From: Chryseobacterium sp.
GTDB taxonomy: Bacteria; Bacteroidota; Bacteroidia; Flavobacteriales; Weeksellaceae
Direction of reading: 5' to 3'
DNA: 64,000 nucleotides
Assembly: GCF_029240215.1 (NCBI RefSeq)
Contig: NZ_JARBTK010000001.1
Location: 310,001-374,000 of the forward strand
Part shown: in pieces, positions 28,735 to 38,551 of the stretch
How positions within the stretch are numbered: position 1 is the first letter of the stretch
Layout: each line of letters opens with the position of its first letter
The notes under the pieces: model-generated
Told to the model about the DNA's origin: nothing
Seen by the model: the letters and a program-made list of their open reading frames with translations, nothing else
Database searches by the model: none
Translations under genes and position numbers: made by a program

Positions 28735-30684
28735 TTAATAACCAGGATTCTGATATTTTGCCTTTTCTGCAGCACTCAAACTCATATTATCTAACTGACC
28801 TTGCGGAATTGGTCTCAGATAATGGAATTTCTGTATATTACGGTTGAAGGTAGTTGGAGTATGATCTCCGTAATTTACTCCTCCAATCTGATAACTAGCA
28901 GCATATTGTTCCCATTTTTGAGTACGGATCAAATCATACCATCTGTAAAATTCTCCATAATATTCTCTAGAACGTTCAGCTAAAATATAGTCAACAGTTA
29001 TCGTAGAAGGCGTTGCTGCAATCATCGCTGCACTGTTATCTGCTATCATAGGAGCATTCTGCGCATTGTTAAATTTCCATTTACCGGCTCTAGCTCGGAT
29101 CACATTGATCAGATCTCTTGCTGACATTGTACCCGAAGCACCTTTAACTGCCGCTTCAGCAGCAATGAAATAAAATTCTGAGAATTTAGCAACATTAAAA
29201 GGTCTTGTTAAGCCAGCGTTTGGATACCCTAATCCAGTTGGATCTAGTGTGCTGTAAGTTCCGATCTTCCATAGACCTGGATATACCATTCTGCTGATAC
29301 CATTAGGTGCAACAACCCAATCTGCTCTTCCAGGCAATGTTCCAGCTCCAACACCGTTCTGCCCAGCTCCTGTTGGATATGTTGGTGTTTGTGAATCATC
29401 ATTTAAGAACGAAAGGATAGCACCTCCAGGTTGTACTGGCAAACTGTTTGCATTGTACAATGTGATATTTCCTAAACCGGCTTTTTCCCAGTTGCCTCTA
29501 TAAGTGCTTACAAATGTTCCGTCATAACGAGAATCTAAAGTTTTGTCAGCAAAAGTATTCTTGATGACACCAATTGTTGGAGCCATACGTACCCATGGTC
29601 TACCAAGTGATTGTGTAGCTGCTCTCTGAACAGAACTTACAATATCCGACGACCCCCAAGATGCCGTTTTACTACTTTTCAAATTGGTATAGTTCCAGGT
29701 CTGCATCCATGCTGCAAAGTTATCTGGTGACCAACCTGATCCAAACCCTGTAGGATCACTCTCATTGTAATAAGTGCTTGTAGATGTGTGATCTGCATAA
29801 AGCATACATTCGCTATTACGATCATTAGAACCAACATTCACATCATAAAAAGTAGGTTGTAAAGAGTATGGTCCAGGATTGTTAATACCTGCCAAAGCAA
29901 TATCGTATGCCTGCTGAAAATACCATTGTGCATCATGTCCAGCGGGATCAGTTCTTGGTGTTTCCGGATACGTTGGGATGGAATTTGGATTTTGCAACCA
30001 CCAACCGTATGTTAAATAAGCTTTAGCCAAGAATAATCTAGCAACATTTTTTGTAACTCCTCCTGTAACCCTTGGTTGAGCCGGAAGGTTGTCAATTGCC
30101 TTTAAAAGATCAGGGAAAATAGCTTTAGTATAAACTTCGGGAACTGTATTTCTTGTAGAAGTAGTTACAGCAGAAGTATTGAATGCAAGTTCACCCGAAC
30201 CAAGATTTAAAGGAACACCGCCATAAGTCTGAACCAATAAAAAATAATCAAATGCTCTGAAAAATCTTGCCTCAGAAACAAGAGATTCTGCAATTCCGAA
30301 ACTTGGCCCTTTTTCAATGATTCCATTTGCTGTGTTAATGTAAGGAAAAACCGAACCCCAAATCATACTTGGAGGGAATGTACTTGGATTAAGACTTCCG
30401 ACATTTCCTGTCATATCAAGATCTTTGAAGTTTCCATCAGCACTCTGCCCCCATGTGGTTTCATCGGTTCCATTTTGGCAATTACTCATAAAATAACCGT
30501 TGCCATAGAGCGTTCGCATATGTCTGTAAAGTGCAGTAACACCCTGTCTTATGCCATCTTCAGTATTGAAAAAATCTACAGTATAAGTTGCTCTTGGTTG
30601 CTCATCCAAGATCTCGTTACATCCGGTAAAAGTTAATGATAAAAATACTGAAGCTATAATTATTCTTTTATTTAAATTTTTCAT
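28735..30684 (-). CDS. SusD/RagB-family outer-membrane glycan-binding lipoprotein
   Basis: A 649-residue SusD-like lipoprotein that caps the partner SusC porin at the cell surface and binds oligosaccharide. The signal peptide ends in a lipobox (FTGC, Cys at about 22). The N-terminal SusD_like_3 region (DFFNTEDGIRQGVTALYRHMR) with TPR helices and the C-terminal SusD region (FAKFSEFYFIAAEAAVKG, ILAERSREYYGEFYRWYDLIR) are clear. It lies 11 bp after susC. The substrate is taken from the locus: decorated xylo-oligosaccharides. At 649 residues it is at the long end for the family. Confidence 0.95.
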   Translation of the reverse strand: MKNLNKRIIIASVFLSLTFTGCNEILDEQPRATYTVDFFNTEDGIRQGVTALYRHMRTLYGNGYFMSNCQNGTDETTWGQSADGNFKDLDMTGNVGSLNPSTFPPSMIWGSVFPYINTANGIIEKGPSFGIAESLVSEARFFRAFDYFLLVQTYGGVPLNLGSGELAFNTSAVTTSTRNTVPEVYTKAIFPDLLKAIDNLPAQPRVTGGVTKNVARLFLAKAYLTYGWWLQNPNSIPTYPETPRTDPAGHDAQWYFQQAYDIALAGINNPGPYSLQPTFYDVNVGSNDRNSECMLYADHTSTSTYYNESDPTGFGSGWSPDNFAAWMQTWNYTNLKSSKTASWGSSDIVSSVQRAATQSLGRPWVRMAPTIGVIKNTFADKTLDSRYDGTFVSTYRGNWEKAGLGNITLYNANSLPVQPGGAILSFLNDDSQTPTYPTGAGQNGVGAGTLPGRADWVVAPNGISRMVYPGLWKIGTYSTLDPTGLGYPNAGLTRPFNVAKFSEFYFIAAEAAVKGASGTMSARDLINVIRARAGKWKFNNAQNAPMIADNSAAMIAATPSTITVDYILAERSREYYGEFYRWYDLIRTQKWEQYAASYQIGGVNYGDHTPTTFNRNIQKFHYLRPIPQGQLDNMSLSAAEKAKYQNPGY

Positions 30685-30695
30685 AACCTTATTTT

Positions 30696-33572
30696 TTAAA
30701 ACGTTAAATTAAGTCCCATTAAATAGTTTCTTGTTGATGGATTATTTGTACCAATAACCAATTGTCTCTGTCTATAACCAGAGTTCACTGCCTGATTTTG
30801 ATCTCCTAATGAATTCGGTTCAGGATCCATACCAGATTCTTTATGATATGGTGAAAAAAGAACAACAGGATTAGTTACTGTAAAATAAATTCTTAAACTG
30901 CTGATATTTAGATCTTTTAGATATTCGCTTTTTAAGTTATAACCTAATGTTATTGTTCTTAATTTTAGATAAGAGGCATCGAACATTGCTAATGTAGAAG
31001 AGTATTTTGGATTATCACCCTCTCTGAGTCCACCTGGTTTGGGATATCTTACATTAGGATTTTCTTCTGTCCAATAATCTACATCTACGTTACCTCCTCT
31101 ACCAGTTAATCTATTAAGATAACTTGTGGAGCCATATAAAGTACTAATTAAAACACCTCCATGCTGGAATGCACCAACTGTACTTAATTCAAAATTTTTG
31201 TATGCAAAACGCATATTGAAACCACCTTGCCAATCTGGTGCAGTATCAATCACCTGTCTATCTGCTGGTCCGATAGCTCTCATTGGAGTTCCATCCGCAT
31301 TATAACCACCTGTATATAATACCTTTATCATTCCTGGCGCAGCTCCTGTCTGTGGTTCAAGAATATTTAAATAAGGATCTCCGTTTTGCCAAAGTCCGAT
31401 GTTCTGATAATCAAATAATGCATTGATGTTATGTCCTACAAACCAAAGATTTCCTTCATCTCTATCCCTTCCAGAAGCTAAAGATAAAATTTGATTTCTA
31501 TTTGTGTATACATTAACTCCTGCATCCCAAGAGAAACCATCGGGATTATTGAAAATACTGCCGTTTAATGAAAATTCCCATCCTTTATTTTCTGTTGAAC
31601 CAACATTTGCCGTTTGTGTCGGAAGACCTCCTGAAGGTGGTAATGCAACAGATTGTAGTAGACCCTCTGTTTTAGTTCTATAATATTCTACAGTACCCGT
31701 CAATCTATTGTTCAGAAATGCGAAATCAACACCATAATTTTGTGTTTTAGAATATTCCCAGCCTAAGTTTGCATTAGGAGCGAGACTTACATAAACACCT
31801 GTACCATTTGCAGTTCCAAAGTTATAAGGTACAACCGTTAATTGACCTAATGTAGAATATGGAGCAACTGCCTGATTTGATGTCTGTCCCCATCCCGCTC
31901 TTAGCTTGAATTGATTTATAAAGCTGAAATTTTTCATAAATGATTCATTAGCAACATTCCACCCTAAAGAAAGTGCCGGATAGGTATGCCATTTGTTTCC
32001 TTCAGCTAATCTGGATGAACCATCTCCACGAAATGTCGCAGTCAACATATATTTATTATCAAATGTATACATTGCTCTACCCATATAAGACATCAAACCC
32101 CATTGCTGGTAGTTTTGGTCTTCCGGTCTCACAGAAATATCCGCCTGAGGTGACTGACCTAAATTATAATACTGGAAAAAGTCGCCAGGAACATTTCTTG
32201 CACTCATATAAGAGCTTATGAATCTGTTTTGTTCAGCAGAATATAAGGCTACAGCATTAACCTTATGTTTACCAAAAGTTCTGTCATAGGTTAATAAATT
32301 TTCTAGAACCCAATGATACGTTTGATTATTTCCTTTCCCTGCTCCAGACGGAGCTAATGGATTAACATTGAATACACCTACACCAGTGTAGTTTCCGCTG
32401 TTTGCAGTACGATAATCTAATCCTACATTTAACCTATACTTTAAACCAGGGAGAGGCAAAGTAACTTCCCCATACATATTATTATACGATGCAAAATCTT
32501 TGCTTTCATCTACATATTTGTCTCCTAGATTTTCAACAGTTTGCCTTATGTATACCCAACCCTGATCAACATTTGAAGCAGTGCTGATAGTTCTTTTAAT
32601 ACTCCCATCCGCATTATATGGATTTGCTAAAGGAGAATTACCTAAAGTAGGTGCAGCTGCAATACCGTTACCTTCTGATACAGTATAGTTGGTATTGGTT
32701 GTAAAACCAAACTTAAAATTTTTACCTACTTGCTGATCCAAACCAATTCTAAATGAAAATCTTTCATAATTTTGGATCGGGACTAAAGCATTCTGTTTAA
32801 AATAAGATAATCCCACATTATAATTACCCCCATCTGTTCCACCTGAAACTCCAACATCTTGGCTGGTAATCATTGCTGGTTTATAATATAGATCTTGCCA
32901 ATCTGTGTTTGTACCTAACGTTTCATCTGTTCCCAATCCATATAAATTACCTGCATCTGTTCTTAATTTTGCATATTTAGGACCATCCATCATAGGATAT
33001 CTTGAAAACAATGTCTGAACACCCGTAAAGGAATTGTAGCTAAATCTTGGTTTCTGTCCTTTCACACCTCTATTAGTTGTAACAAGTATTACTCCATTCG
33101 CACCTCTGGAACCGTAAATAGCAGTTGCAGAAGCATCTTTTAAGATATCAATACTTTTTATATCGCTGGAACTAATGTCACCAAGTGATCCAACAAAAGG
33201 GATCCCATCTAAAACAATCAGGGGATTATTATCTCCTGTTAAAGAACGTACTCCCCTTATACGAATTTGCATTGGAGCACCTGGTTTTGTAGAGGTCTGA
33301 CTAATATCAACACCCGCCGTTCTCCCTTGTAATGCCTGTGTAATGTTTGCAGAAGGCACCTCACGCAAGGCATCACCTTTTACAGTAGCTACGGATCCTG
33401 TTACAGATTCCTTTCTTTGGGTACCGTATCCAATTACAACAACCTCTTCAATCTGCTTTTCTTTTGGAATAGTATCTTTTTTACTTTGAGAATAAACCAG
33501 GCTTGAAGGTAATAAGGTCATGGCAAAGAACATTGCCGCCTTATTGCTTTTACTTAAATAAAATAGGTTCAT
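30696..33572 (-). CDS. SusC/RagA-family TonB-dependent outer-membrane transporter
   Basis: A 958-residue TonB-dependent receptor of the SusC/RagA type for import of glycans into the periplasm. The signal peptide is followed almost at once by the TonB box-like EEVVVIGYGTQRKE (about 42), then the plug (GVDISQTSTKPGAPMQIRIRG, NNPLIVLDGIPF, ILKDASATAIYGSRGANGVI) and a 22-strand barrel ending in NLTF. The carboxypeptidase-like regulatory domain usually found before the plug is missing, so this is the short SusC form. It is 62 bp from xylA and 11 bp from susD. There is no anti-sigma or hybrid two-component regulator next to it. Confidence 0.95.
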   Translation of the reverse strand: MNLFYLSKSNKAAMFFAMTLLPSSLVYSQSKKDTIPKEKQIEEVVVIGYGTQRKESVTGSVATVKGDALREVPSANITQALQGRTAGVDISQTSTKPGAPMQIRIRGVRSLTGDNNPLIVLDGIPFVGSLGDISSSDIKSIDILKDASATAIYGSRGANGVILVTTNRGVKGQKPRFSYNSFTGVQTLFSRYPMMDGPKYAKLRTDAGNLYGLGTDETLGTNTDWQDLYYKPAMITSQDVGVSGGTDGGNYNVGLSYFKQNALVPIQNYERFSFRIGLDQQVGKNFKFGFTTNTNYTVSEGNGIAAAPTLGNSPLANPYNADGSIKRTISTASNVDQGWVYIRQTVENLGDKYVDESKDFASYNNMYGEVTLPLPGLKYRLNVGLDYRTANSGNYTGVGVFNVNPLAPSGAGKGNNQTYHWVLENLLTYDRTFGKHKVNAVALYSAEQNRFISSYMSARNVPGDFFQYYNLGQSPQADISVRPEDQNYQQWGLMSYMGRAMYTFDNKYMLTATFRGDGSSRLAEGNKWHTYPALSLGWNVANESFMKNFSFINQFKLRAGWGQTSNQAVAPYSTLGQLTVVPYNFGTANGTGVYVSLAPNANLGWEYSKTQNYGVDFAFLNNRLTGTVEYYRTKTEGLLQSVALPPSGGLPTQTANVGSTENKGWEFSLNGSIFNNPDGFSWDAGVNVYTNRNQILSLASGRDRDEGNLWFVGHNINALFDYQNIGLWQNGDPYLNILEPQTGAAPGMIKVLYTGGYNADGTPMRAIGPADRQVIDTAPDWQGGFNMRFAYKNFELSTVGAFQHGGVLISTLYGSTSYLNRLTGRGGNVDVDYWTEENPNVRYPKPGGLREGDNPKYSSTLAMFDASYLKLRTITLGYNLKSEYLKDLNISSLRIYFTVTNPVVLFSPYHKESGMDPEPNSLGDQNQAVNSGYRQRQLVIGTNNPSTRNYLMGLNLTF

Positions 33573-33634
33573 AATTATTATATTGTTTTTAAATATTAGG
33601 GTAACAAAAAGCTAATTAATTAAACTTTTTGCTT

Positions 33635-34963
33635 TTAGATATACATATTCACAAGAGCTTCAAACAATTCCTGTTTACCACTTTTTGGTTGTGGCTCGCC
33701 AATCTCAATAGCTCTTTTTCTTAGATCTTCCAGAGTTAGCTCGCCGTTTTCAAAAGATTTTCCGATACCATTGTCAAATGAAGAATATCTTTCTGTTCTT
33801 AATTTTTTATAATCAGAATTCTCAAGAATATCCGCTGCAACAGATAAACCTTTTGCAAATGCATCCATTCCTGAAACATGAGCAATAAAAAGATCATCCG
33901 CATCAATAGAATTACGACGTATTTTAGCGTCAAAATTAACTCCTCCCGAACCTAAGCCTCCTCCTTCAAGAATCACTAACCAAGCCTGTGCAAGATCAAA
34001 ATAGTCAACAGGGAACTGATCGGTATCCCAACCATTTTGATTATCCCCTCTGTTTGCATCAATACTTCCCAACATTCCCGCATCTACAGCTGCCTGCAAT
34101 TCGTGCTCAAATGTATGACCTGCCAATGTAGCGTGATTTACTTCCAGATTCAATTTAAAATCTTTGTCTAATCCATAGTTTTTCAGAAAACCTATTACAG
34201 TCTCAGCATCATAATCATACTGATGCTTAGTTGGTTCCATTGGTTTAGGCTCGATTAAAAAAGTACCTTTAAAGCCTTGTCCTCTTGCGTAGTCACGAGA
34301 CATTGATAAAAAACGGGCAAGATGTTCCTTCTCACGTTTCATATCCGTATTAAGAAGACTCATATATCCTTCTCTTCCTCCCCAGAATACATAATTTTCT
34401 CCTCCTAATGCAATAGTAGCATCAATTGAATTTTTAACTTGTGTACCGGCACATGCAACAACATCGAAATTCGGATTGGTAGAAGCACCATTCATATATC
34501 TTTCATGAGTAAATACATTAGCTGTACCCCAAAGAAGTTTTATGCCTGATTCTTGTTGTTTTTCTTTAGCATATTCTACAACTGCCTGCAAATTTTTCTC
34601 ATAATCTCTCCAGTTATCTGCAGGATCTACTAAGTCTATATCATGGAAGCAATAGTAACCGAAGCCCATTTTATTCATGAATTCAAAGCCTGCATCCATC
34701 TTATATTTAGCTCTGGAAACAGCATCTGTACCTTGTGACCAAGGATGATGGATAGTAGGTCCGCCAAACGGATCGCTACCGTCTGCACATAAGGTATGCC
34801 ACCAAGCCATTGCAAATCTCATCCATTCTTTCATTGGTTTTCCCATGATCACTCTTTCAGCATCATAGTGACGGAATGCCATTGGATTTCTGCTTTCTTT
34901 ACCTTCAAATTTAATTTGATCTATTCCTGAAAAAAATTCTTTTGTTGACTTTAAAACGTTCAT
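33635..34963 (-). CDS. xylA: Xylose isomerase
   Basis: A class II xylose isomerase that turns D-xylose into D-xylulose. I start it at the ATG at 34963 (442 residues, beginning [11 protein letters not shown]), which fits the usual 440; an upstream in-frame ATG at 35020 would add 19 unlikely residues. Metal and catalytic motifs are all present: [50 protein letters not shown] and WDTDQFP. It lies between xylB (about 105 bp) and susC (62 bp) on the same strand. Confidence 0.97.
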   Translation of the reverse strand: MNVLKSTKEFFSGIDQIKFEGKESRNPMAFRHYDAERVIMGKPMKEWMRFAMAWWHTLCADGSDPFGGPTIHHPWSQGTDAVSRAKYKMDAGFEFMNKMGFGYYCFHDIDLVDPADNWRDYEKNLQAVVEYAKEKQQESGIKLLWGTANVFTHERYMNGASTNPNFDVVACAGTQVKNSIDATIALGGENYVFWGGREGYMSLLNTDMKREKEHLARFLSMSRDYARGQGFKGTFLIEPKPMEPTKHQYDYDAETVIGFLKNYGLDKDFKLNLEVNHATLAGHTFEHELQAAVDAGMLGSIDANRGDNQNGWDTDQFPVDYFDLAQAWLVILEGGGLGSGGVNFDAKIRRNSIDADDLFIAHVSGMDAFAKGLSVAADILENSDYKKLRTERYSSFDNGIGKSFENGELTLEDLRKRAIEIGEPQPKSGKQELFEALVNMYI

Positions 34964-35068
34964 GTAAGTTGATTTATTAATTGAAAATTTCGTTTTTTGA
35001 TATGGAACTACCCTGCTCACTATGATTTTTAGTTAGTAAGTATGATAATTTTTTGTTATTTTTTTTGA

Positions 35069-36553
35069 TTATAATATTTCCCTAAGATGATCCTGCCATG
35101 TGTAATATGCCTCTAGATATTGCTCCTTTTTTTCATGTTCAGGTTCTATAATTGCAATTTTTTCAAGCGATGCGAATGCTTCAGAAGAGTCTGCATAAAA
35201 ACCTATTCCCATACCTGCAGCTCTTGCTGCACCTACAGCTCCATCTGTATCGTAAAGCTCTATCACAGCATCGCTTACACTTGCCAGCGACTGCCTGAAA
35301 ATGGAACTGAGAAACATATTGGCATTACCTGCACGAATAACATTGATGTCCATCCCAATATTCCTCATGATGTTCATCCCATATTCATATGAGAAAACGA
35401 TCGCTTCTTGTGCAGCTCTCAGAACATCACCTTTGGAATGTATATTGAAATTGATTCCGTGTATAGAGCATCTGGTGTCTCTATTTTCTAAAACACGCTC
35501 TGCACCATTACCGAAAGGAATAATACTTAAACCTTTTGAGCCGATAGGTGAAAGTGAAGCTAACTCGTTCATATCTCCATATGAAGAAAGTGATGTAGCA
35601 AAGTTGTGTTTAAGCCAGGAATTTAAAATTCCTGTTCCATTGATGCATAATAATACCCCAAGTCTCATTTGCTCCTCACTGTGATTTACGTGTGCAAATG
35701 TATTGACTCTCGAAAGCCTGTCGTAATCAAGCTTGTCTAAAACTCCGTAGACAACTCCTGATGTTCCGGCTGTCGATGCAATCTCTCCGGGATTAAAAAC
35801 ATTAAGTGATAAGGCATTATTTGGCTGGTCACCTGCTCTGTAGGATATGGGTGTACCTTCTTTTAACCCAAGTTCATTAGCAGCTGCAGCTGAAACCGTT
35901 GACTGAATTCCAAAAGTCGGAACAATCTCAGGGAAGAAACTTTCAGGAATTCCGAAATACTGAATGACATCCTGAGAAATGCAATTATTTTTAAAATCCC
36001 AGAAAATCCCTTCTGACAGACCTTCAACAGTAATTCCTATCTCTCCCGATAGTTTCATGGCAATGTAATCTCCGGGAAGCATAATTTTATCAATCTTATC
36101 AAAAATCTCAGGTTCGTTATCCTTTACCCATGCTAATTTTGATGCTGTGAAATTTCCCGGGGAATTTAAAAGATGCGAAAGGCATTTCTCCGGTCCTATT
36201 TGTTCAAAAGCTTTCTCACCATATTCAACGGCGCGGCTGTCACACCAAATAATTGAAGGTCGCAAAAGGTTCTGATCTTTATCTACCATTATCAATCCGT
36301 GCATCTGCCATGTTATTCCGATACCTTTAATGTCTTCGGGGTCTATTCCGGCTTGGTGCATTACTGATTCGTGAGCTAGCTTTAAATTAGTCCACCAATC
36401 GGCAGGATTTTGCTCAGCCCAACCAGCTTTCAGCGCAATGATTTTCATTTCTTTTTTAGGTGAAAAATCAGAAGCCACAACCTTGCCGCTCGATGCCTCA
36501 ATAAGACAAACTTTTACAGAAGAACTACCTATATCGTATCCTAATAAATACAT
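35069..36553 (-). CDS. xylB: Xylulokinase (FGGY family)
   Basis: A 494-residue FGGY-family kinase phosphorylating D-xylulose to D-xylulose-5-phosphate. The N-terminal ATP-fold motif YDIGSSSVKVCLIE, the MHGLIMVD segment, the catalytic IWCDSRAVEYG and the phosphate-binding STAGTSGVVYG are present. It lies 17 bp after the Nudix-type regulator and about 105 bp before xylA, making a regulator-kinase-isomerase block. FGGY kinases vary in sugar, but the pairing with xylA makes xylulose near certain. Confidence 0.95.
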   Translation of the reverse strand: MYLLGYDIGSSSVKVCLIEASSGKVVASDFSPKKEMKIIALKAGWAEQNPADWWTNLKLAHESVMHQAGIDPEDIKGIGITWQMHGLIMVDKDQNLLRPSIIWCDSRAVEYGEKAFEQIGPEKCLSHLLNSPGNFTASKLAWVKDNEPEIFDKIDKIMLPGDYIAMKLSGEIGITVEGLSEGIFWDFKNNCISQDVIQYFGIPESFFPEIVPTFGIQSTVSAAAANELGLKEGTPISYRAGDQPNNALSLNVFNPGEIASTAGTSGVVYGVLDKLDYDRLSRVNTFAHVNHSEEQMRLGVLLCINGTGILNSWLKHNFATSLSSYGDMNELASLSPIGSKGLSIIPFGNGAERVLENRDTRCSIHGINFNIHSKGDVLRAAQEAIVFSYEYGMNIMRNIGMDINVIRAGNANMFLSSIFRQSLASVSDAVIELYDTDGAVGAARAAGMGIGFYADSSEAFASLEKIAIIEPEHEKKEQYLEAYYTWQDHLREIL

Positions 36554-36570
36554 ACTATTGAAAATGATTT

Positions 36571-37296
36571 TTATTTAATTAATTTTGAATTATTCTTTTT
36601 GTAGGCCTTCCCATCAAATTTATAGAATCTTGCAGCCCGATGCGGGACGTTATCTTCAATCTCATCCAACGCTACGATATAGCTAAATGAAGAAACTTTT
36701 TTATGGAAATTTTTAATATCAATATTCTTTTCACTTAGAGCACAGTATAATTGATATAATTGTCTTATCGTAAACTTTTTTGGTAGAAGCTCAAAAATAA
36801 TTGAAAAATCAATCTCTATCCATCTTCTGATCTCAACCAGTGCCTCTTTTATGATAATGTTATGGTCAAATGGAAGAGCTGGTATTTTATCAACAGGAAA
36901 CCAGTCAACATTGCTATACTTTGAACTGTTGATTTTATGATCGATCTTGCAGAGAGACAAATATGCAACAGTAATTATTCTGTCAATATTATGTTTGTAC
37001 TCTTTACCCATCCATCTGATGTCATTCTGATTACTTGCACGCATTGGGTCGGCGTAACATTTAAACTGTTTCAGCACCATCTTTTTGATACCGGTAAGTT
37101 CATACAATACTCTACCAGCAGCATCATTAACGTCTTCATTGCTAAATATCAGACTTCCAGGCAATTTCCTGTGCACTTCTGTTGGGGTGTCATCAGAACG
37201 ACGTTGAACCAATAATATATTCAGTTGGTTATTTAAGTCGAATCCGAAAACAACACAGTCAACCGAAACATAAGTATGTATAAAATCTGGAGCCAT
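36571..37296 (-). CDS. NrtR/AraR-type Nudix-fold transcriptional regulator of xylose genes
   Basis: A 241-residue protein with a Nudix-like domain (about 8-150) joined to a winged-helix C-terminus (about 165-230, FTIRQLYQLYCALSEKNID...RAARFYKFD). This layout marks the NrtR family, in which some Bacteroidota members sense sugars or sugar metabolites and control arabinose or xylose genes. The Nudix box is damaged: the usual REUxEExG reads RVLYELTG, so two of the acidic residues needed for catalysis are gone. That fits a ligand sensor, not a hydrolase. It heads the xylB-xylA run with a 17-bp gap. A palindrome just upstream (37303-37323) is a candidate autoregulatory operator. The effector (xylose, xylulose-5-phosphate or similar) is inference. 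Confidence 0.87.
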   Translation of the reverse strand: MAPDFIHTYVSVDCVVFGFDLNNQLNILLVQRRSDDTPTEVHRKLPGSLIFSNEDVNDAAGRVLYELTGIKKMVLKQFKCYADPMRASNQNDIRWMGKEYKHNIDRIITVAYLSLCKIDHKINSSKYSNVDWFPVDKIPALPFDHNIIIKEALVEIRRWIEIDFSIIFELLPKKFTIRQLYQLYCALSEKNIDIKNFHKKVSSFSYIVALDEIEDNVPHRAARFYKFDGKAYKKNNSKLIK

Positions 37297-37302
37297 ATTA
37301 GT

Positions 37303-37333
37303 ATGTTAACATTTACGTAACATGACAAATATA
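37303..37333 (-). promoter_or_regulatory. Candidate promoter -7 box and operator for the xyl regulator run
   Basis: The complement of 37326-37333 reads TATATTTG, matching the Bacteroidota -7 box TAnnTTTG. Directly downstream lies an imperfect palindrome at 37303-37323, ATGTTA-N9-TAACAT, only 6 bp before the ATG of the regulator. No good -33 TTTG at normal spacing was found. The place suggests repression by the NrtR-type protein. Confidence 0.5.
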
Positions 37334-38235
37334 AAAATTCAATTGACAAAAAAAAATAAAATTACATTATATATTAAATATCAACTGTTTACATACCGAT
37401 TTTTGATGATATGAATTGTATTGTTTTAATGATAAGCTTATCATTAAAAATATGATTATGATAACTTAATCCGCTAGCTGTAAACATATTAAATGTTAAA
37501 CGTACACTTATTAAGTTAATTTTAGTTAAATTACAGAATATGATAACAAAGGTGATGAATCATTGAAATATTTTTTATTAATAAATTAATAAATGATGAT
37601 TTTACGTAAATATTAGTCATTTGAGTACCCAAAATTTTCACCAAATTATAGTCCAACAGACAAAATTATGACCGAGTTCGTAATTTTTTAACATAAGATT
37701 CAATTCTTTAAAAGTGATTATAGTCATGACAATATGTCTTACTCTTCTATTATTAAACTTATATATAAAAACATCTAATATTGGAAAAGAGTATCATAAT
37801 GAGCAGTACGCCTTACAACAAAAGTTAACTTTATTGGGCATATCCTTTATAGTATAAAAAAATTAAAAAATCAGTTGGGTAAAGTTTATTGGCATATCAG
37901 AAATTTCGGCCGACTAATTGCAAACCATGTTTTTCCAGGAAATGAAAGACAGCAGTAGGCAGAGCTACTTTGTAGAGGAAACCTGATCAGGTTAATAGAA
38001 TAATTAAAGTTTTAAAAAAAATATTTATTATGGTGGCAGGTGCAGAATTTATTGAAGTATGAATTATAACATTATAAAATATTTGCTGAATAATTGACAT
38101 CAGTAATACGGATTAGAAAAGCAATGCATTCATTAGAAATAAAAAAATCAATTCTTAAAATTGTCAAGAAAAACATATTATAAAAAAGAAAACTGATCAT
38201 GCTCCGAAACTGGCATTACAGAGCTAATAGTTTGA
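37334..38235. other. Intergenic region, about 900 bp, AT-rich
   Basis: No convincing gene was found. Apart from the 26-bp palindrome described separately, it holds several sequences like the candidate operator half-sites: TGTTTACAT near 37386, AACAT-N5-ATGTT at 37484-37498, and the perfect palindrome TTTACGTAAA at 37601-37610. The part from about 37870 to 38235 shows nothing recognisable. Confidence 0.5.
37424..37449. promoter_or_regulatory. Perfect 26-bp palindrome
   Basis: Half-site TTTTAATGATAAG is followed directly by its exact reverse complement, centred between 37436 and 37437. There is no loop and no T-run suited to a terminator, so a dimeric protein-binding site is more likely than a terminator. 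It is 128 bp upstream of the xyl regulator start. Confidence 0.55.
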
Positions 38236-38502
38236 TTAGTCCTTGTTTTTATGTACACTTGTTTTCTTATTTTTTTTTTGACCAGAGCTGATATCGATTC
38301 GATAAACTAAAAAATTTCCGTCAGAGCAATATTCTGTACAGTTCAATAAATTGCTTCGGTCAGATATATTTCGATAATCATTTAGATATTTTTCCATCTC
38401 TTCCTTGGCTGCAGGCACAATGATATACTTTGCATCATGCTGATATTCGTCTGCGTATTTCTGCAGTTTCTCAACTCTGCTTAGGGCTTCCTCGTAATTC
38501 AT
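38236..38502 (-). CDS. Small hypothetical protein, 88 residues
   Basis: I do not recognise this protein. It is predicted soluble, with a charged helical N-terminal half (NYEEALSRVEKLQKYADEYQ) and a lysine-rich tail (GQKKNKKTSVHKNKD). There is no signal peptide or membrane segment. It stands alone between a long AT-rich gap and a truncated Crp/Fnr-like gene 49 bp upstream in transcription order. The ORF length and start are reasonable, but it could be spurious. Confidence 0.45.
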   Translation of the reverse strand: MNYEEALSRVEKLQKYADEYQHDAKYIIVPAAKEEMEKYLNDYRNISDRSNLLNCTEYCSDGNFLVYRIDISSGQKKNKKTSVHKNKD

Positions 38503-38551
38503 TTTATATTAATTTTTTACAATAAACAAATAATGCTCAACACTTTTATAA

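Noticed and set aside
34964..35020. Longer start for xylose isomerase
   Set aside because: It adds 19 residues not found in the family; the ATG at 34963 gives the normal length.
37870..38235. Possible riboswitch or small RNA in the gap upstream of the xyl regulator
   Set aside because: Some short complementary stretches exist, but no known riboswitch motif or stable fold could be argued.
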